Assembly (NCBI GenBank): GCA_022648685.1
Contig: JALCMW010000004.1
Location: 186,001-250,000 of the forward strand
From: Bacteroidales bacterium
Lineage (GTDB): Bacteria; Bacteroidota; Bacteroidia; Bacteroidales; UBA932
DNA: 64,000 nucleotides
Reading direction: 5' to 3'
Made by a program: the position numbers and the translations under genes. Below the pieces are notes generated by a model that ran no database searches, was not told the origin of the DNA, and was given only the letters and a program-made list of their open reading frames with translations. Positions 9,213 to 18,870 of this stretch are shown piece after piece (position 1 is the stretch's first letter; each line of letters starts with the position of its first letter).

Positions 9213-12200
9213 TTATTTGAAAGTTACATTAACTCCGAAACTGACAGTTTTCTGGATAGGATAGTTCAATCCTTCCCCTGCGAGTTCCGGATCCCATAAT
9301 TTGAACTTGCTCCAACAGAAAAGGTTGGTTCCCTGCATGAAGAAACGCAAATTCTCCATATGCATCTTGCGTGAAATATGATCAGGCAGCGTATATCCAA
9401 GTTCCACCTGTTTCAGACGCAGAAAAGAACCGTTCCTCATCCACCATGTACTTACAGCTGTGTTATTGGTATTCGAATATGCACTGTATCTGGGATAAAG
9501 GGCGTAGATATTTTTGTTGTCTTCGCTCCAGTGGCTGTCCGCATAAGCCTGAAGAAGTTGAGTCTCATTTACAAACGGGCCTGTACCGCATCTTGAGGAA
9601 GAATAACTGCTGGTTGCGTCAATCCAGAAAGATTCACGGGCGAGACCCTGGAAAAATACCGAAAGGTCCACACCTTTGTAGCCGTATGACAAACCGAAGC
9701 CATATATGATCTCGGGAGAAGTAGGATATCCGATAGGAACCATATCCGCAGAAGTAATAACGCCGTCACCGTTCACATCTGTATACTTGATATCGCCGCC
9801 GCCGTATTGGCTGCCGAACGAAGCCTGTGAAGGGCTGTTTGCCGCATCTTCATCGTCTATGAAAAGACGCTCGGCTATATAGCCCCATTTCTGCTTGATG
9901 GAATAGCCTTTATGCTGACGATAAGATTCGGCATACGTTGGTTCCTCATATACAAGATACTTGCTGGTGGAATAAGTAAAGTTAGCCCTTGCAGAAGCCC
10001 ACATGCCGTTATGCCATGCCTGCTTGTAATCGGCCTGGATATCGACTCCGTGAGCTTTGGCTTCACCGATATTACCAGAAACCGCGGCCTGAAGCCCCAT
10101 TGTATTCGGAATATCGGCCCTGTTCATGAATATATCGGTACGATGCTCGGTAAAGAACTCGGCTATCATATTGAATTTTTTGAACAAACCGAGTTCCAAT
10201 GCATAATTTGATTTATAAGACCGTTCCCATGTAATCGACTCGTTTGCGTAACGGGTAACATCTATTCCTGTATATTTTACATTTCTCGTTTCTCCGAAGT
10301 ACGCCTCTTTGCTTTTACTGGTCATGTTCATTTCGGAAAGATAATAGAACCTGTTGGAACTCGATCCTATATTATCATTTCCCACAAGGCCGTAAGACGC
10401 CCTGAGCTTGAGGTTGTTTATGATTCTCTTCGCCGGCTTGAACCATTCTTCATTGGAAATCATCCATGCTCCCCCCACCGAAGGGAAGAAACCCCATCTG
10501 TGTGTTTTGTAGAAACGCTCCGAACCGTTGTAGCCGAAATTGAATTCGGAAAAATATTTATCATTCCAACCGTAAGTGAAACGCCCGGATAAACCGGCAT
10601 TCCTCGAAGGCAGCGAAAGCTGAAGGCTTCCGGCATTGCCTATTCGCGACTCCCTGGCTGTCAGGACCAGCAATCCGGTAACGGCGCTGCGTCCGAAATT
10701 CCTGGAATAATTGAGGCGGGATTCTGAATAAAGGGAATTCTGGACGGTTTTTGCTCCTTCCCCGTATGTAAGATAGTCTGTACCGCTGTCATTGATACGC
10801 CTTATATGATATTCTCCCGTATACGAATCATATCTGTCAAGGGTATACCAATACGGACTGAACTGGCGATAAACCGTAAAAGCGGAAAGACGCGTCAGAT
10901 TGAAAAGAGTCATGAATGAAAGGCCTTTCGTTAGAAAATTCAGATTCTGATTCAATTCGACTGCTGCAATCATCTGGGAACGCTGATAGTCCTTATAGCC
11001 CCTTACAAGGTTTGCATAAGGATTGATGTATCCTCCGTCTTCATAATTGCCGAACATTATATGCTTGATCCCTACATGTTCGCTGTCTTTAGGGTAATAT
11101 GCAGGGAAAAGCACCGGATCGGAATGCACAACTTGCTTGTACACATCACTTCCGCCGTTGAGAGGTCCGGTGTAATCGGTGAAGTTTCCGGTAAGACGGA
11201 CTGCAAGTCTTGTAGTTTTGGTAACATTGATATCGATATTGGAACGGAGAGTGTAGTTCTTGTCATCGATATTGTTATTGAAACTATTCCTTTTGTCCAC
11301 CTTCAATATCCCCGTATCCTCATTGAAAGCTCCTGACACATAGTATTGTGCAACTTTACCTCCGCCTTGCGCCGACATTGTGGCCTTGTAATTGAGAGCC
11401 TGTTTCTTGAAAAGCATATTATACCAGTCATTGCTGGGATAAATGTAGCGATTGGAATTCGGCTTCCCTGTTTGTTCGATCTTGTCGTAACTGTATTTGA
11501 GCTCTCCCAAAGGGTCCCTTGTCGTGATAGCCTCATTGTATGCTTTCATATATGTAACAGGATCAGCCAGCTTCACAACTTCCGTCGGCGAAGAAAGCGA
11601 TGTCTCTACACGTGCAAAAATTTTTGCCGGTCCTTCTTTTCCTCGTTTGGTGGTGACATATATGACTCCGTTTGCACCTCGGGCTCCGTAAAGAGCAGTG
11701 GCGGTTGCATCTTTCATTATGGAAAAGCTTGCAATATCATCAGGCTGCAGATTGGCAAGATCGGTAGACGTCAACTCTATATTGTCAATCAGAATAAGAG
11801 GACTCGTATTGGCACCGAAAGTAGTTATACCCCTCACAAAGAAATCGGCGTTATCCTCTCCGGGTTCACCGCTTCTCTGATAGGCGATCACACCGGCGAC
11901 ATTTCCTGCAAGGGCTGAGGTCAGATTGCTTGAAGGCACCTTGAGTGTCTGGACATCGATTGTAGTAATGGAACCTATGACACTTTCTTTTTTCTGTTTG
12001 CCGAAAGCTACAATTGTAGTCTCGTCAAGCTCATTCTTGGCATTTTTGAGTTTTACAATGAAGTTGGTTGTTGTCCCGACCGTTATGGTCTGTGTTTCTT
12101 TGCCGAAGAAATCAAAATTCAATTGATCCGTCGGCTTGACACCGGGAAATTCGAAAGTACCGTCGGACCCGGTGGTGACGCCACGCGTTGATCCGGCAAT

Positions 12201-12350
12201 GGACACTGTGGCACCGGCCAGGGGTTCCCCCGTTTCTTCTTCATATACGGCTCCTTTCACTGTCTTGGTTTGTGCCATCGCGGTAGCGGCAGACAGCGAA
12301 ATGAAGAAGATGGCTGATAAGATCTTTCTGATAGGCAGACTCCTTTTCAT
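9213..12350 (-). CDS. susC-like: SusC/RagA family TonB-linked outer membrane protein
   Basis: Carboxypeptidase-D-like N-terminus plus plug (SFSIMKDATATALYGARGANGVIYVTTKRGK); 1045 aa; next to susD. Confidence 0.97.
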   Translation of the reverse strand: MKRSLPIRKILSAIFFISLSAATAMAQTKTVKGAVYEEETGEPLAGATVSIAGSTRGVTTGSDGTFEFPGVKPTDQLNFDFFGKETQTITVGTTTNFIVKLKNAKNELDETTIVAFGKQKKESVIGSITTIDVQTLKVPSSNLTSALAGNVAGVIAYQRSGEPGEDNADFFVRGITTFGANTSPLILIDNIELTSTDLANLQPDDIASFSIMKDATATALYGARGANGVIYVTTKRGKEGPAKIFARVETSLSSPTEVVKLADPVTYMKAYNEAITTRDPLGELKYSYDKIEQTGKPNSNRYIYPSNDWYNMLFKKQALNYKATMSAQGGGKVAQYYVSGAFNEDTGILKVDKRNSFNNNIDDKNYTLRSNIDINVTKTTRLAVRLTGNFTDYTGPLNGGSDVYKQVVHSDPVLFPAYYPKDSEHVGIKHIMFGNYEDGGYINPYANLVRGYKDYQRSQMIAAVELNQNLNFLTKGLSFMTLFNLTRLSAFTVYRQFSPYWYTLDRYDSYTGEYHIRRINDSGTDYLTYGEGAKTVQNSLYSESRLNYSRNFGRSAVTGLLVLTARESRIGNAGSLQLSLPSRNAGLSGRFTYGWNDKYFSEFNFGYNGSERFYKTHRWGFFPSVGGAWMISNEEWFKPAKRIINNLKLRASYGLVGNDNIGSSSNRFYYLSEMNMTSKSKEAYFGETRNVKYTGIDVTRYANESITWERSYKSNYALELGLFKKFNMIAEFFTEHRTDIFMNRADIPNTMGLQAAVSGNIGEAKAHGVDIQADYKQAWHNGMWASARANFTYSTSKYLVYEEPTYAESYRQHKGYSIKQKWGYIAERLFIDDEDAANSPSQASFGSQYGGGDIKYTDVNGDGVITSADMVPIGYPTSPEIIYGFGLSYGYKGVDLSVFFQGLARESFWIDATSSYSSSRCGTGPFVNETQLLQAYADSHWSEDNKNIYALYPRYSAYSNTNNTAVSTWWMRNGSFLRLKQVELGYTLPDHISRKMHMENLRFFMQGTNLFCWSKFKLWDPELAGEGLNYPIQKTVSFGVNVTFK

Positions 12351-13297
12351 ATCGATTTGATAGTTTTAAGTATATTTGGGTAGTAAGATAACATTATTGC
12401 ATCCACCTCATCCCTATAGGGAATGGACGGTTGCGCCCCGAGATGAGTGACGGCTATCGACGAGCATACGGTAGCAAACTTTGCAGCTTCGTCAATAGTC
12501 TTGTTCTCCGACAGGGCGGCAAGCAAAGCCCCGTTGTAAACATCTCCTGCTGCAGTTGTATCGACAACCCGGACTTTCCTGGGAGGAATCAATCTGGCAC
12601 CGTATCCGTCGCACACGAGGGAACCGGAAGAGCCCATGGTTATTATGACATTGGAAACGCCCATCAGTCTCAAACTCTCGGCAGCTTTTATCACATCCTT
12701 TTCTGAAGCCACCTTTTTATTAATGATTTCGGATGTTTCCGTCTCATTCGGAGTAATCAGGAATAATTTAGATAATATCCCGGCCGGAATATTTCTCATG
12801 GGCGCAGGATTCAGGACAACCTTCACGCCGGCATCAAAAGCGATATCTATGGCTTTTGTTACTGTCGGTCCCGGGATTTCCTGCTGCAGAAGGAGATAAT
12901 CGGCCTTCCTTATTTCATCAGCCCTCATCTCGACATCTTCCGGAGTCAGCTCAGAATTGGCGCCAGGGATTACGGCAATGCAATTCTCCCCATTTTCGGC
13001 AACAAATATCAAAGCAGTTCCCGTGGGAGCTTCTGAAGTGAATTTCGCAAAATCCATATTAATTCCGTCGGCAGAAAATTCACCGGCGAGTTTATGACCG
13101 TTGGCATCATCCCCCAGACACGTAAGAAAAGTGACGTCCCCACCCAATCTCGCGGCCGCTACGGCCTGATTGGCTCCCTTACCTCCATTTGCCTGCCTCA
13201 TTCTGGCATTCCCTACGGTTTCTCCGGGAAAAGGTAATTTTTTCACTTGTGCTATGATATCAATATTAGTACTTCCTAGAACTACTATTTTGCTCAT
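12347..13297 (-). CDS. rbsK: Ribokinase (PfkB family)
   Basis: GSTNIDIIAQVKKLPFPGETV, NGGKGANQAVAAARLGG, VDTTAAGDVYNGALLAAL. Confidence 0.92.
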   Translation of the reverse strand: MSKIVVLGSTNIDIIAQVKKLPFPGETVGNARMRQANGGKGANQAVAAARLGGDVTFLTCLGDDANGHKLAGEFSADGINMDFAKFTSEAPTGTALIFVAENGENCIAVIPGANSELTPEDVEMRADEIRKADYLLLQQEIPGPTVTKAIDIAFDAGVKVVLNPAPMRNIPAGILSKLFLITPNETETSEIINKKVASEKDVIKAAESLRLMGVSNVIITMGSSGSLVCDGYGARLIPPRKVRVVDTTAAGDVYNGALLAALSENKTIDEAAKFATVCSSIAVTHLGAQPSIPYRDEVDAIMLSYYPNILKTIKSI

Positions 13298-13326
13298 GTG
13301 GTTATTATTTATTAGGATATTTAGAA

Positions 13327-13336
13327 CAAACGTTTG
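13327..13336. promoter_or_regulatory. Candidate LacI-family operator (perfect palindrome CAAACGTTTG)
   Basis: Palindrome with a central CG, 2 nt downstream of a TATTTTTG (-7-like) box on the minus strand at 13339..13346. Confidence 0.6.
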
Positions 13337-13338
13337 AG

Positions 13339-13346
13339 CAAAAATA
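13339..13346 (-). promoter_or_regulatory. Candidate Bacteroidetes -7 box TATTTTTG for rbsK-susCD
   Basis: Matches TAnnTTTG; about 40 nt upstream of the ribokinase ATG; no clear -33 element seen. Confidence 0.45.
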
Positions 13347-13389
13347 TATAAAAAGAAAGGCAGATAACTAAATTATTCTTAAAAAGTCA

Positions 13390-13397
13390 TATATTTG
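13390..13397 (+). promoter_or_regulatory. Candidate -7 box TATATTTG for the lacI-family gene
   Basis: Matches TAnnTTTG, about 75 nt upstream of the ATG at 13472. Confidence 0.45.
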
Positions 13398-13471
13398 CAT
13401 TAAAAATTTATGCAACAATTCATTTTGTTGCGCAACCATTAAACTCATTTTTTGCATAATATTTTATTACT

Positions 13472-14533
13472 ATGAAAGAAACATTATCCAGCATTTCCCA
13501 ACGTCTGGGGATTTCCACAGCTACGATTTCCAGAGTTTTGAGCGGCAATGCAAAAAAATACAGGATAAGTGAAAAAACGGCGGCTATCGTTACTGCAGAA
13601 GCTTCCAGATGCCATTACATTCCGAGTCTGGCAGCCCAAAGTCTAAGGACAAACAAGACGAAAACAATCGGACTTCTCATGCCTAAGCTATCCAATCCTT
13701 ACTTCGCGGATATTTCAAGTGCTATCATTTCCGAAGCCAACAGCAAAGGCTATACTGCTATTATTGCCGATACCATGGAAAATGTGGAAGTACAGAAAGA
13801 CTGCATATCGGCATTGCTGTCCAGAAAAGTTGACGGAATAATAGCCGCACCTTGTGGAAACGACAGCAAGATATTCAAGGAAATCAATGCCAGAATTGCA
13901 CCTGTGGTCCTGATAGACAGATACTTCGAGGATGCCACTATTTCTTATGTCACTTCCAACAATTACAAAGGAGCTTTTGATGCGACATCCTTGCTTATCA
14001 ATAACGGGCACAAAAATATCGTATGCATCCAGGGAGACGAAGCCTCACTTCCGAATAAAAAAAGAGTAGGAGGATATCTTGACGCTTTGAGCACCGCAGG
14101 ACTTCAGGACAATGCCAGAATCCTTGGAAATGCATTTTCCATACAGAACGGCTACCTAGAAACAAAGCTTCTTCTTAGCAGCAGCTCGAACAGGCCTTCA
14201 GCAATATTCGCATTAAGCTATACAATACTTTTAGGCGTTATAAAGGCAATAAAAGAAGCGTCACTCGTTATTCCCGATGATATTTCGATAATATCATTTG
14301 ATGACAATATAAGCCTGGACTATATGACACCTTCCATCAGCCGTGTAGGACAACCTACGGAAGAAATGGGGCAGCTGGCTGCGAAAATGCTGTTCAACAA
14401 ACTCAACGATAATGACACCAATGAACTAGTCAGCCATATCGAATTGTCAACCGAATTGCTCATACGGAAATCCGTGATAAAGAATAACGGGGCGGATGAA
14501 GACAAAGACAAGGACAAGAATGAGGATAAATGA
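13472..14533 (+). CDS. LacI family transcriptional regulator
   Basis: N-terminal HTH SISQRLGISTATISRVLSGN; periplasmic-binding-like C-terminus; divergent from ribokinase. Confidence 0.93.
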   Translation: MKETLSSISQRLGISTATISRVLSGNAKKYRISEKTAAIVTAEASRCHYIPSLAAQSLRTNKTKTIGLLMPKLSNPYFADISSAIISEANSKGYTAIIADTMENVEVQKDCISALLSRKVDGIIAAPCGNDSKIFKEINARIAPVVLIDRYFEDATISYVTSNNYKGAFDATSLLINNGHKNIVCIQGDEASLPNKKRVGGYLDALSTAGLQDNARILGNAFSIQNGYLETKLLLSSSSNRPSAIFALSYTILLGVIKAIKEASLVIPDDISIISFDDNISLDYMTPSISRVGQPTEEMGQLAAKMLFNKLNDNDTNELVSHIELSTELLIRKSVIKNNGADEDKDKDKNEDK

Positions 14534-14564
14534 CAAGGACGGAATATAAGGATATAAGAAAAAC

Positions 14565-14609
14565 AAAAAGGACGGTCCCGAGTCAATCAGACTTCCGGCC
14601 GTCCCTTTT
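14565..14609 (+). terminator. Putative intrinsic terminator after the lacI-family gene
   Basis: AAAAAGGACGG ... CCGTCCCTTTT stem with one bulge, followed by T-rich sequence. Confidence 0.45.
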
Positions 14610-14610
14610 G

Positions 14611-14684
14611 TGATTCGGCAGGGATTCGAACCCTGGACCCACAGATTAGAAATCTGTTGCTCTATCCAACTGAGCTACCGAACC
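14611..14684 (-). tRNA. tRNA-Arg (anticodon TCT)
   Basis: Minus strand GGTTCGGTAGCTCAGTTGGATAGAGCAACAGATTTCTAATCTGTGGGTCCAGGGTTCGAATCCCTGCCGAATCA; complete cloverleaf. Confidence 0.96.
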
Positions 14685-14772
14685 ATAAACTTTATTTTCG
14701 CAAATTGCGTCTGCAAATATAGCGCTTTTTATTTTATTCCGCTAAAAAAACGACAATAGCAGAATATCGGAA

Positions 14773-15681
14773 TCATATATTTCCATATTCATTTCCCGTC
14801 CGGCTCCCGCGTTTTCCCAGAAGTTCCAAGGCCGAAACGAAAACGATACCTGCCGCGCACCATATTATGGCTCCGGGAATATGCAGATTAGACAAGGAAC
14901 CGTCCGCCGCCATCAAAGCACTCTTATCATACCAAGGCCAGACCTTTATCAATGAACCGGCTACGAATCCAACCAACACAAGCATAGTGGGCCTTTCATA
15001 TCGCTTTAGAAGCCAATGAAGGAATTTGGAAAAAGCCAGGATTCCTATGACGGCCCCTATTACAAATACCGACAACACAGGAATATCAACATTGCCAATA
15101 GCATTCATTATGTAATCATATTTCCCCAGAACAAGCAAAATGAAACTGCCGGAAATCCCTGGAAGAATCATCGTACACATGGCAATCGCTCCGCAAATAA
15201 AAATGAACCACATATCGTCAGGCGTACTGGTAGGACTCAATGTACAGACGACAATTCCGAGAACCGCCCCTGCAACGGCATAAACGATATCTTTCACCCT
15301 CCAGTTTTTGACCCCTGCGAACATTATTACGGCAGATGCAAGTATAAGTCCGAAGAAAAAAGCCCAGATCTGTACGGGATGACCGGACAGCAGAAAAGTA
15401 GTGAGTTTAGCCAGAGACACTATGCTGGCAAGGACTCCTACCATAAGAACGAGGATGAAATTTCCGTGTATATATTTCCAGAATTCGCGGAAACGCCCTT
15501 TGAACAGCATTTTCCATGCGTACACACTCATCAGGGTATTCAAAGAATCTATCAATTCTTCATATATGCCTGTCATCAATGCAATTGTTCCTCCGGAAAC
15601 TCCCGGCACGACATTGGCCGCTCCCATTCCGGCACCCTTAAGGAATAATTTGAAATAACGGGAAAAGATATTTCCGCTCAT
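14773..15681 (-). CDS. DUF368 family membrane protein
   Basis: GAGMGAANVVPGVSGGTIALMTGIYEELI and MILPGISGSFILLVLGKYDY motifs. Confidence 0.9.
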   Translation of the reverse strand: MSGNIFSRYFKLFLKGAGMGAANVVPGVSGGTIALMTGIYEELIDSLNTLMSVYAWKMLFKGRFREFWKYIHGNFILVLMVGVLASIVSLAKLTTFLLSGHPVQIWAFFFGLILASAVIMFAGVKNWRVKDIVYAVAGAVLGIVVCTLSPTSTPDDMWFIFICGAIAMCTMILPGISGSFILLVLGKYDYIMNAIGNVDIPVLSVFVIGAVIGILAFSKFLHWLLKRYERPTMLVLVGFVAGSLIKVWPWYDKSALMAADGSLSNLHIPGAIIWCAAGIVFVSALELLGKRGSRTGNEYGNI

Positions 15682-15685
15682 AAGA

Positions 15686-16219
15686 TTATTTTATTTTATC
15701 CAGATAACTTTTCATGGCTTCGAAACTCTCGGCCTGGGAAAGGATCCTGTCACCAGGGTCCGATATCACCATATCCAGAACATTCCCCGGCAGCTGCCTG
15801 CGGCCTATCTTGAATTTGGCCTGGGAACACGAAGCCATGAAACTTATAGGAAAATCCGAAGAATTGATCAAAGAGATGAACAAATCGGGGCTCCTGTCAG
15901 ACATAAGCGCGATTTTCTCGCGTCCCGGTTTTCCGAACCAATTCAAATCTTTTTTCAGGACCGTGGTCTTTATACTGGTGATAAGCCTCTCTTCATTGCT
16001 TATCTTTCTGAAATCGAAAAAAAAGATATCGCCTTTTATCCCTTTTTCCCTGAAAAAAGCCAAAATTGATTCTTTGCATATATCGAAAGAGACATCTTCG
16101 ACATCTATGAAAGCGACTGCGGAATGCAAGTCCTTCAACGGACGGATTCCGGTAGGTATATCGCTGCAATATCTGCGAAGGCATCTCCTTCTGAAAAAAT
16201 TCTTGACGAATCCAAACAT
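15686..16219 (-). CDS. DUF6913-like conserved Bacteroidetes protein
   Basis: Internal ATG (MFGFVKNFFRRR) preferred; SDRSPDLFISLINSSDFPISFMASCSQAKFKIGRRQ; family assignment from memory. Confidence 0.55.
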   Translation of the reverse strand: MFGFVKNFFRRRCLRRYCSDIPTGIRPLKDLHSAVAFIDVEDVSFDICKESILAFFREKGIKGDIFFFDFRKISNEERLITSIKTTVLKKDLNWFGKPGREKIALMSDRSPDLFISLINSSDFPISFMASCSQAKFKIGRRQLPGNVLDMVISDPGDRILSQAESFEAMKSYLDKIK

Positions 16220-16226
16220 TTCTTTT

Positions 16227-17219
16227 CTATTTGTTCGCGGCAATTAATTCCCTTATTTCCTGTTTTGCCGCTTTCCATCTGGGAATATCAATTTTCGTAC
16301 CGATTACCTCCACAACTTTAGCCGCAATGATGGAACCGACTTCCCCGCATACTTTCAGAGGCATTCCCTGTGAATGGGCATACAGGAAACCGGCCGCATA
16401 GGTATCACCGGCACCGGTGGCATCTATCGTATCGGCAGGCCAGGCTTCGATATAATGATATTCGCCACCGCTCTTCACCATAGATCCGTCTTTTCCTATC
16501 TTGACGACGGCTATACCGCAATGCCTGGATATTTCTTCCAGGGCGGCTTTTGTGTCCAATTTGGTAAAAGACCTGGCTTCAGCTTCATTTGCGAATACTA
16601 TATCGACATATTTATCCACTATATCATGAAGAAAGGCATCATTTGATTCCACAACATTATAGGAAGCCATATCCAGTGATATTATGCAACCCGCAGCTTT
16701 GGCGGCCTGCACCGCAGTTCTGATAAGGTCCTGATTCTGGACAAGATACCCCTCTATATGGAAATAATCGTATCCACTGAAATATTCCGGCTTCAAGTCT
16801 TCCGGTACAAGTTCCAGAGCCGCTCCGAGATATACGGCGAACGTCCTTTCGGAATTAGCCCCGGTTATCAGGGTTATCGAACGCCCGGAAGAGTTTTTGC
16901 CCTTGAGAAGCAATGACTTTATTCCATATTGATCTTGATCGCTCTTGAAAAGATGTCCGAGTTCGTCATCCCCGATCTTTCCGATGAAGCCCGACGGCAT
17001 TCCGAAAATAGATGTACATGTGATAGTATTTGCAGCAGATCCTCCCGCAACATAATGTATACCGTATTTTTGCAGGCTTGCGAATATCTTGTCCCCTGTC
17101 TCCCTGTCCACATGCTGCATGCTTCCCTTCGGAAGATGATATTGTTTGAGGAACGTATCGTCCGGAAGGACGGCAAGGATATCGGTCAGCGCATTGCCTA
17201 TTCCCAAAATAGATTTCAT
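16227..17219 (-). CDS. PfkB family sugar/nucleoside kinase (adenosine kinase-like)
   Basis: GIGNALTDILA, GGSAANTI, DTIDATGAGDTYAAGFLYA. Confidence 0.9.
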   Translation of the reverse strand: MKSILGIGNALTDILAVLPDDTFLKQYHLPKGSMQHVDRETGDKIFASLQKYGIHYVAGGSAANTITCTSIFGMPSGFIGKIGDDELGHLFKSDQDQYGIKSLLLKGKNSSGRSITLITGANSERTFAVYLGAALELVPEDLKPEYFSGYDYFHIEGYLVQNQDLIRTAVQAAKAAGCIISLDMASYNVVESNDAFLHDIVDKYVDIVFANEAEARSFTKLDTKAALEEISRHCGIAVVKIGKDGSMVKSGGEYHYIEAWPADTIDATGAGDTYAAGFLYAHSQGMPLKVCGEVGSIIAAKVVEVIGTKIDIPRWKAAKQEIRELIAANK

Positions 17220-17301
17220 TGAAAAAACTTGTTATATTACTATGATTACGCAAAGTTATGAAAAATATATTTATTTGCCTTTTTTAGTATAAATTTGCCA
17301 T

Positions 17302-18336
17302 ATGGACAAAAAGCTATCCAACGTCATAAAATATATACTGTCGATACTTGTCGCAGTCCTTTTCCTTTACTTCTCTTTCAAGGGAGTGAAATGGTCCGAT
17401 CTCGTAACCGGTCTGGAGACATGCAGATGGGAATACATAATAATGTCCATGATTATCGGCGTCGCCGCTTTCTGGTTCAGGGGCATGAGATGGAGGGAAC
17501 TTTTGCTGCCCATAGATCCTTCGACAAAAAAACTTACGACTTTCAATGCAATAAACATAGGTTACCTGGCAAATTTCGTATTCCCGAGGATAGGTGAATT
17601 CGTCCGCTGCGGATTCATTACCAAGAACTCCCCTGCAATACAAGATTCGTCCGATACCGGTGAAACCGGAAAAATCCAGACGCGCAAAATCGCTTCTTAC
17701 GATAAGGTCCTGGGAACTGTTGTTGTAGAAAGGGCCTGGGACGTGATAGTAATGTTCCTTTTTCTGATAGCCATTCTAATATTCGGATGGGAACGTTTCG
17801 GCAGTTTTTTCGTGGACAAGATGTGGAGACCGTTATCAGCAAAACTGGATTTCAGCCTTTGGTGGCTACTGGCGGCCATAACCGTTACTATAGTCGCAGT
17901 AATCTGGATAATAATAAAACTCAAGGACAGAAGCAGGCTTTGTACTAAAATAACCGGATTCTTCACCGGAATATGGCAAGGTATAAAGAGCTGCCTGGGA
18001 ATGAAAAAAGCCTGGCGGTTTTTCCTGTACACCGCCATAATATGGAGCATGTATTGGCTGATGAGTTTTTCATCCATGCGCGCAGTCCCGCAAATGGATG
18101 GATTGGGAATCACGGACGCCTTGTTTCTGATGATAGCCGGAAGTCTCGGATGGTTTATTCCGGTACCCGGAGGATTCGGTGCTTTCCATTACATAGTGGC
18201 TATGGCCGTATCGGTAATTTATGGAGTCCCGTTCGAACTGGGGATTGTTTTCGCCACACTTTCACATGAATCACAGGCCATAACCATGATCGTATGCGGA
18301 GGCTTTTCCTACACTTACGAAACCATGAAGAAATGA
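17302..18336 (+). CDS. Lysylphosphatidylglycerol synthase TM region (YbhN/UPF0104) family protein
   Basis: Multi-TM; RGMRWRELL, NIGYLANFVFPRIGEFVRC, PVPGGFGAFHYIV. Confidence 0.88.
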   Translation: MDKKLSNVIKYILSILVAVLFLYFSFKGVKWSDLVTGLETCRWEYIIMSMIIGVAAFWFRGMRWRELLLPIDPSTKKLTTFNAINIGYLANFVFPRIGEFVRCGFITKNSPAIQDSSDTGETGKIQTRKIASYDKVLGTVVVERAWDVIVMFLFLIAILIFGWERFGSFFVDKMWRPLSAKLDFSLWWLLAAITVTIVAVIWIIIKLKDRSRLCTKITGFFTGIWQGIKSCLGMKKAWRFFLYTAIIWSMYWLMSFSSMRAVPQMDGLGITDALFLMIAGSLGWFIPVPGGFGAFHYIVAMAVSVIYGVPFELGIVFATLSHESQAITMIVCGGFSYTYETMKK

Positions 18337-18346
18337 CCGGAAATCC

Positions 18347-18820
18347 TCAGAAAAGATAACGGACACTGATTGTAGGGAAGAATCCGTCCAGGAATCCATC
18401 ACGGTAGAATTCCCCGTCACATACCCCGAATACGGGACGGAAGTCGGCGGACAACTGCAGCGGGAACCAGAATTGGTATTCCAGCCCGATTTGGCCTACC
18501 ACTCCGAAAAAGAAATTGTTATTATCATTGTAATAAGCCGATCCAAGCGAAACACCGGGACCTGCATACCATGACCACTGGCCATTGGTGGTCCAGTCTG
18601 GTTGAGCGAAAACGTAATTATAAATGCCTGTCAGACGGAATCCGACATCATTCGGATCAAAAATACCGGCATTAACTTCGAGGAAATGAGGCTTTCCGAA
18701 ATAATGTTCATAGCTGGCTTCCATACCATAGCCAAACCGGCCTCCTATAGCTTTCGGCTGAGCCGACAAAACAACTGACAATCCTAACAGGATGACAACT
18801 GAAATAAAAACTTTTTTCAT
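18347..18820 (-). CDS. Small outer-membrane beta-barrel-like secreted protein
   Basis: Signal peptide MKKVFISVVILLGLSVVLSAQ; beta-rich with terminal SVRYLF. Confidence 0.7.
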   Translation of the reverse strand: MKKVFISVVILLGLSVVLSAQPKAIGGRFGYGMEASYEHYFGKPHFLEVNAGIFDPNDVGFRLTGIYNYVFAQPDWTTNGQWSWYAGPGVSLGSAYYNDNNNFFFGVVGQIGLEYQFWFPLQLSADFRPVFGVCDGEFYRDGFLDGFFPTISVRYLF

Positions 18821-18870
18821 ATGGAATTACTTATTTGACAGTAAATATAATAATTAAAACGGATATCAAT

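Noticed and set aside
15016-15648. 210-aa plus-strand ORF antisense to the DUF368 gene
   Set aside because: Low-complexity shadow translation; the opposite strand encodes clear DUF368 motifs.
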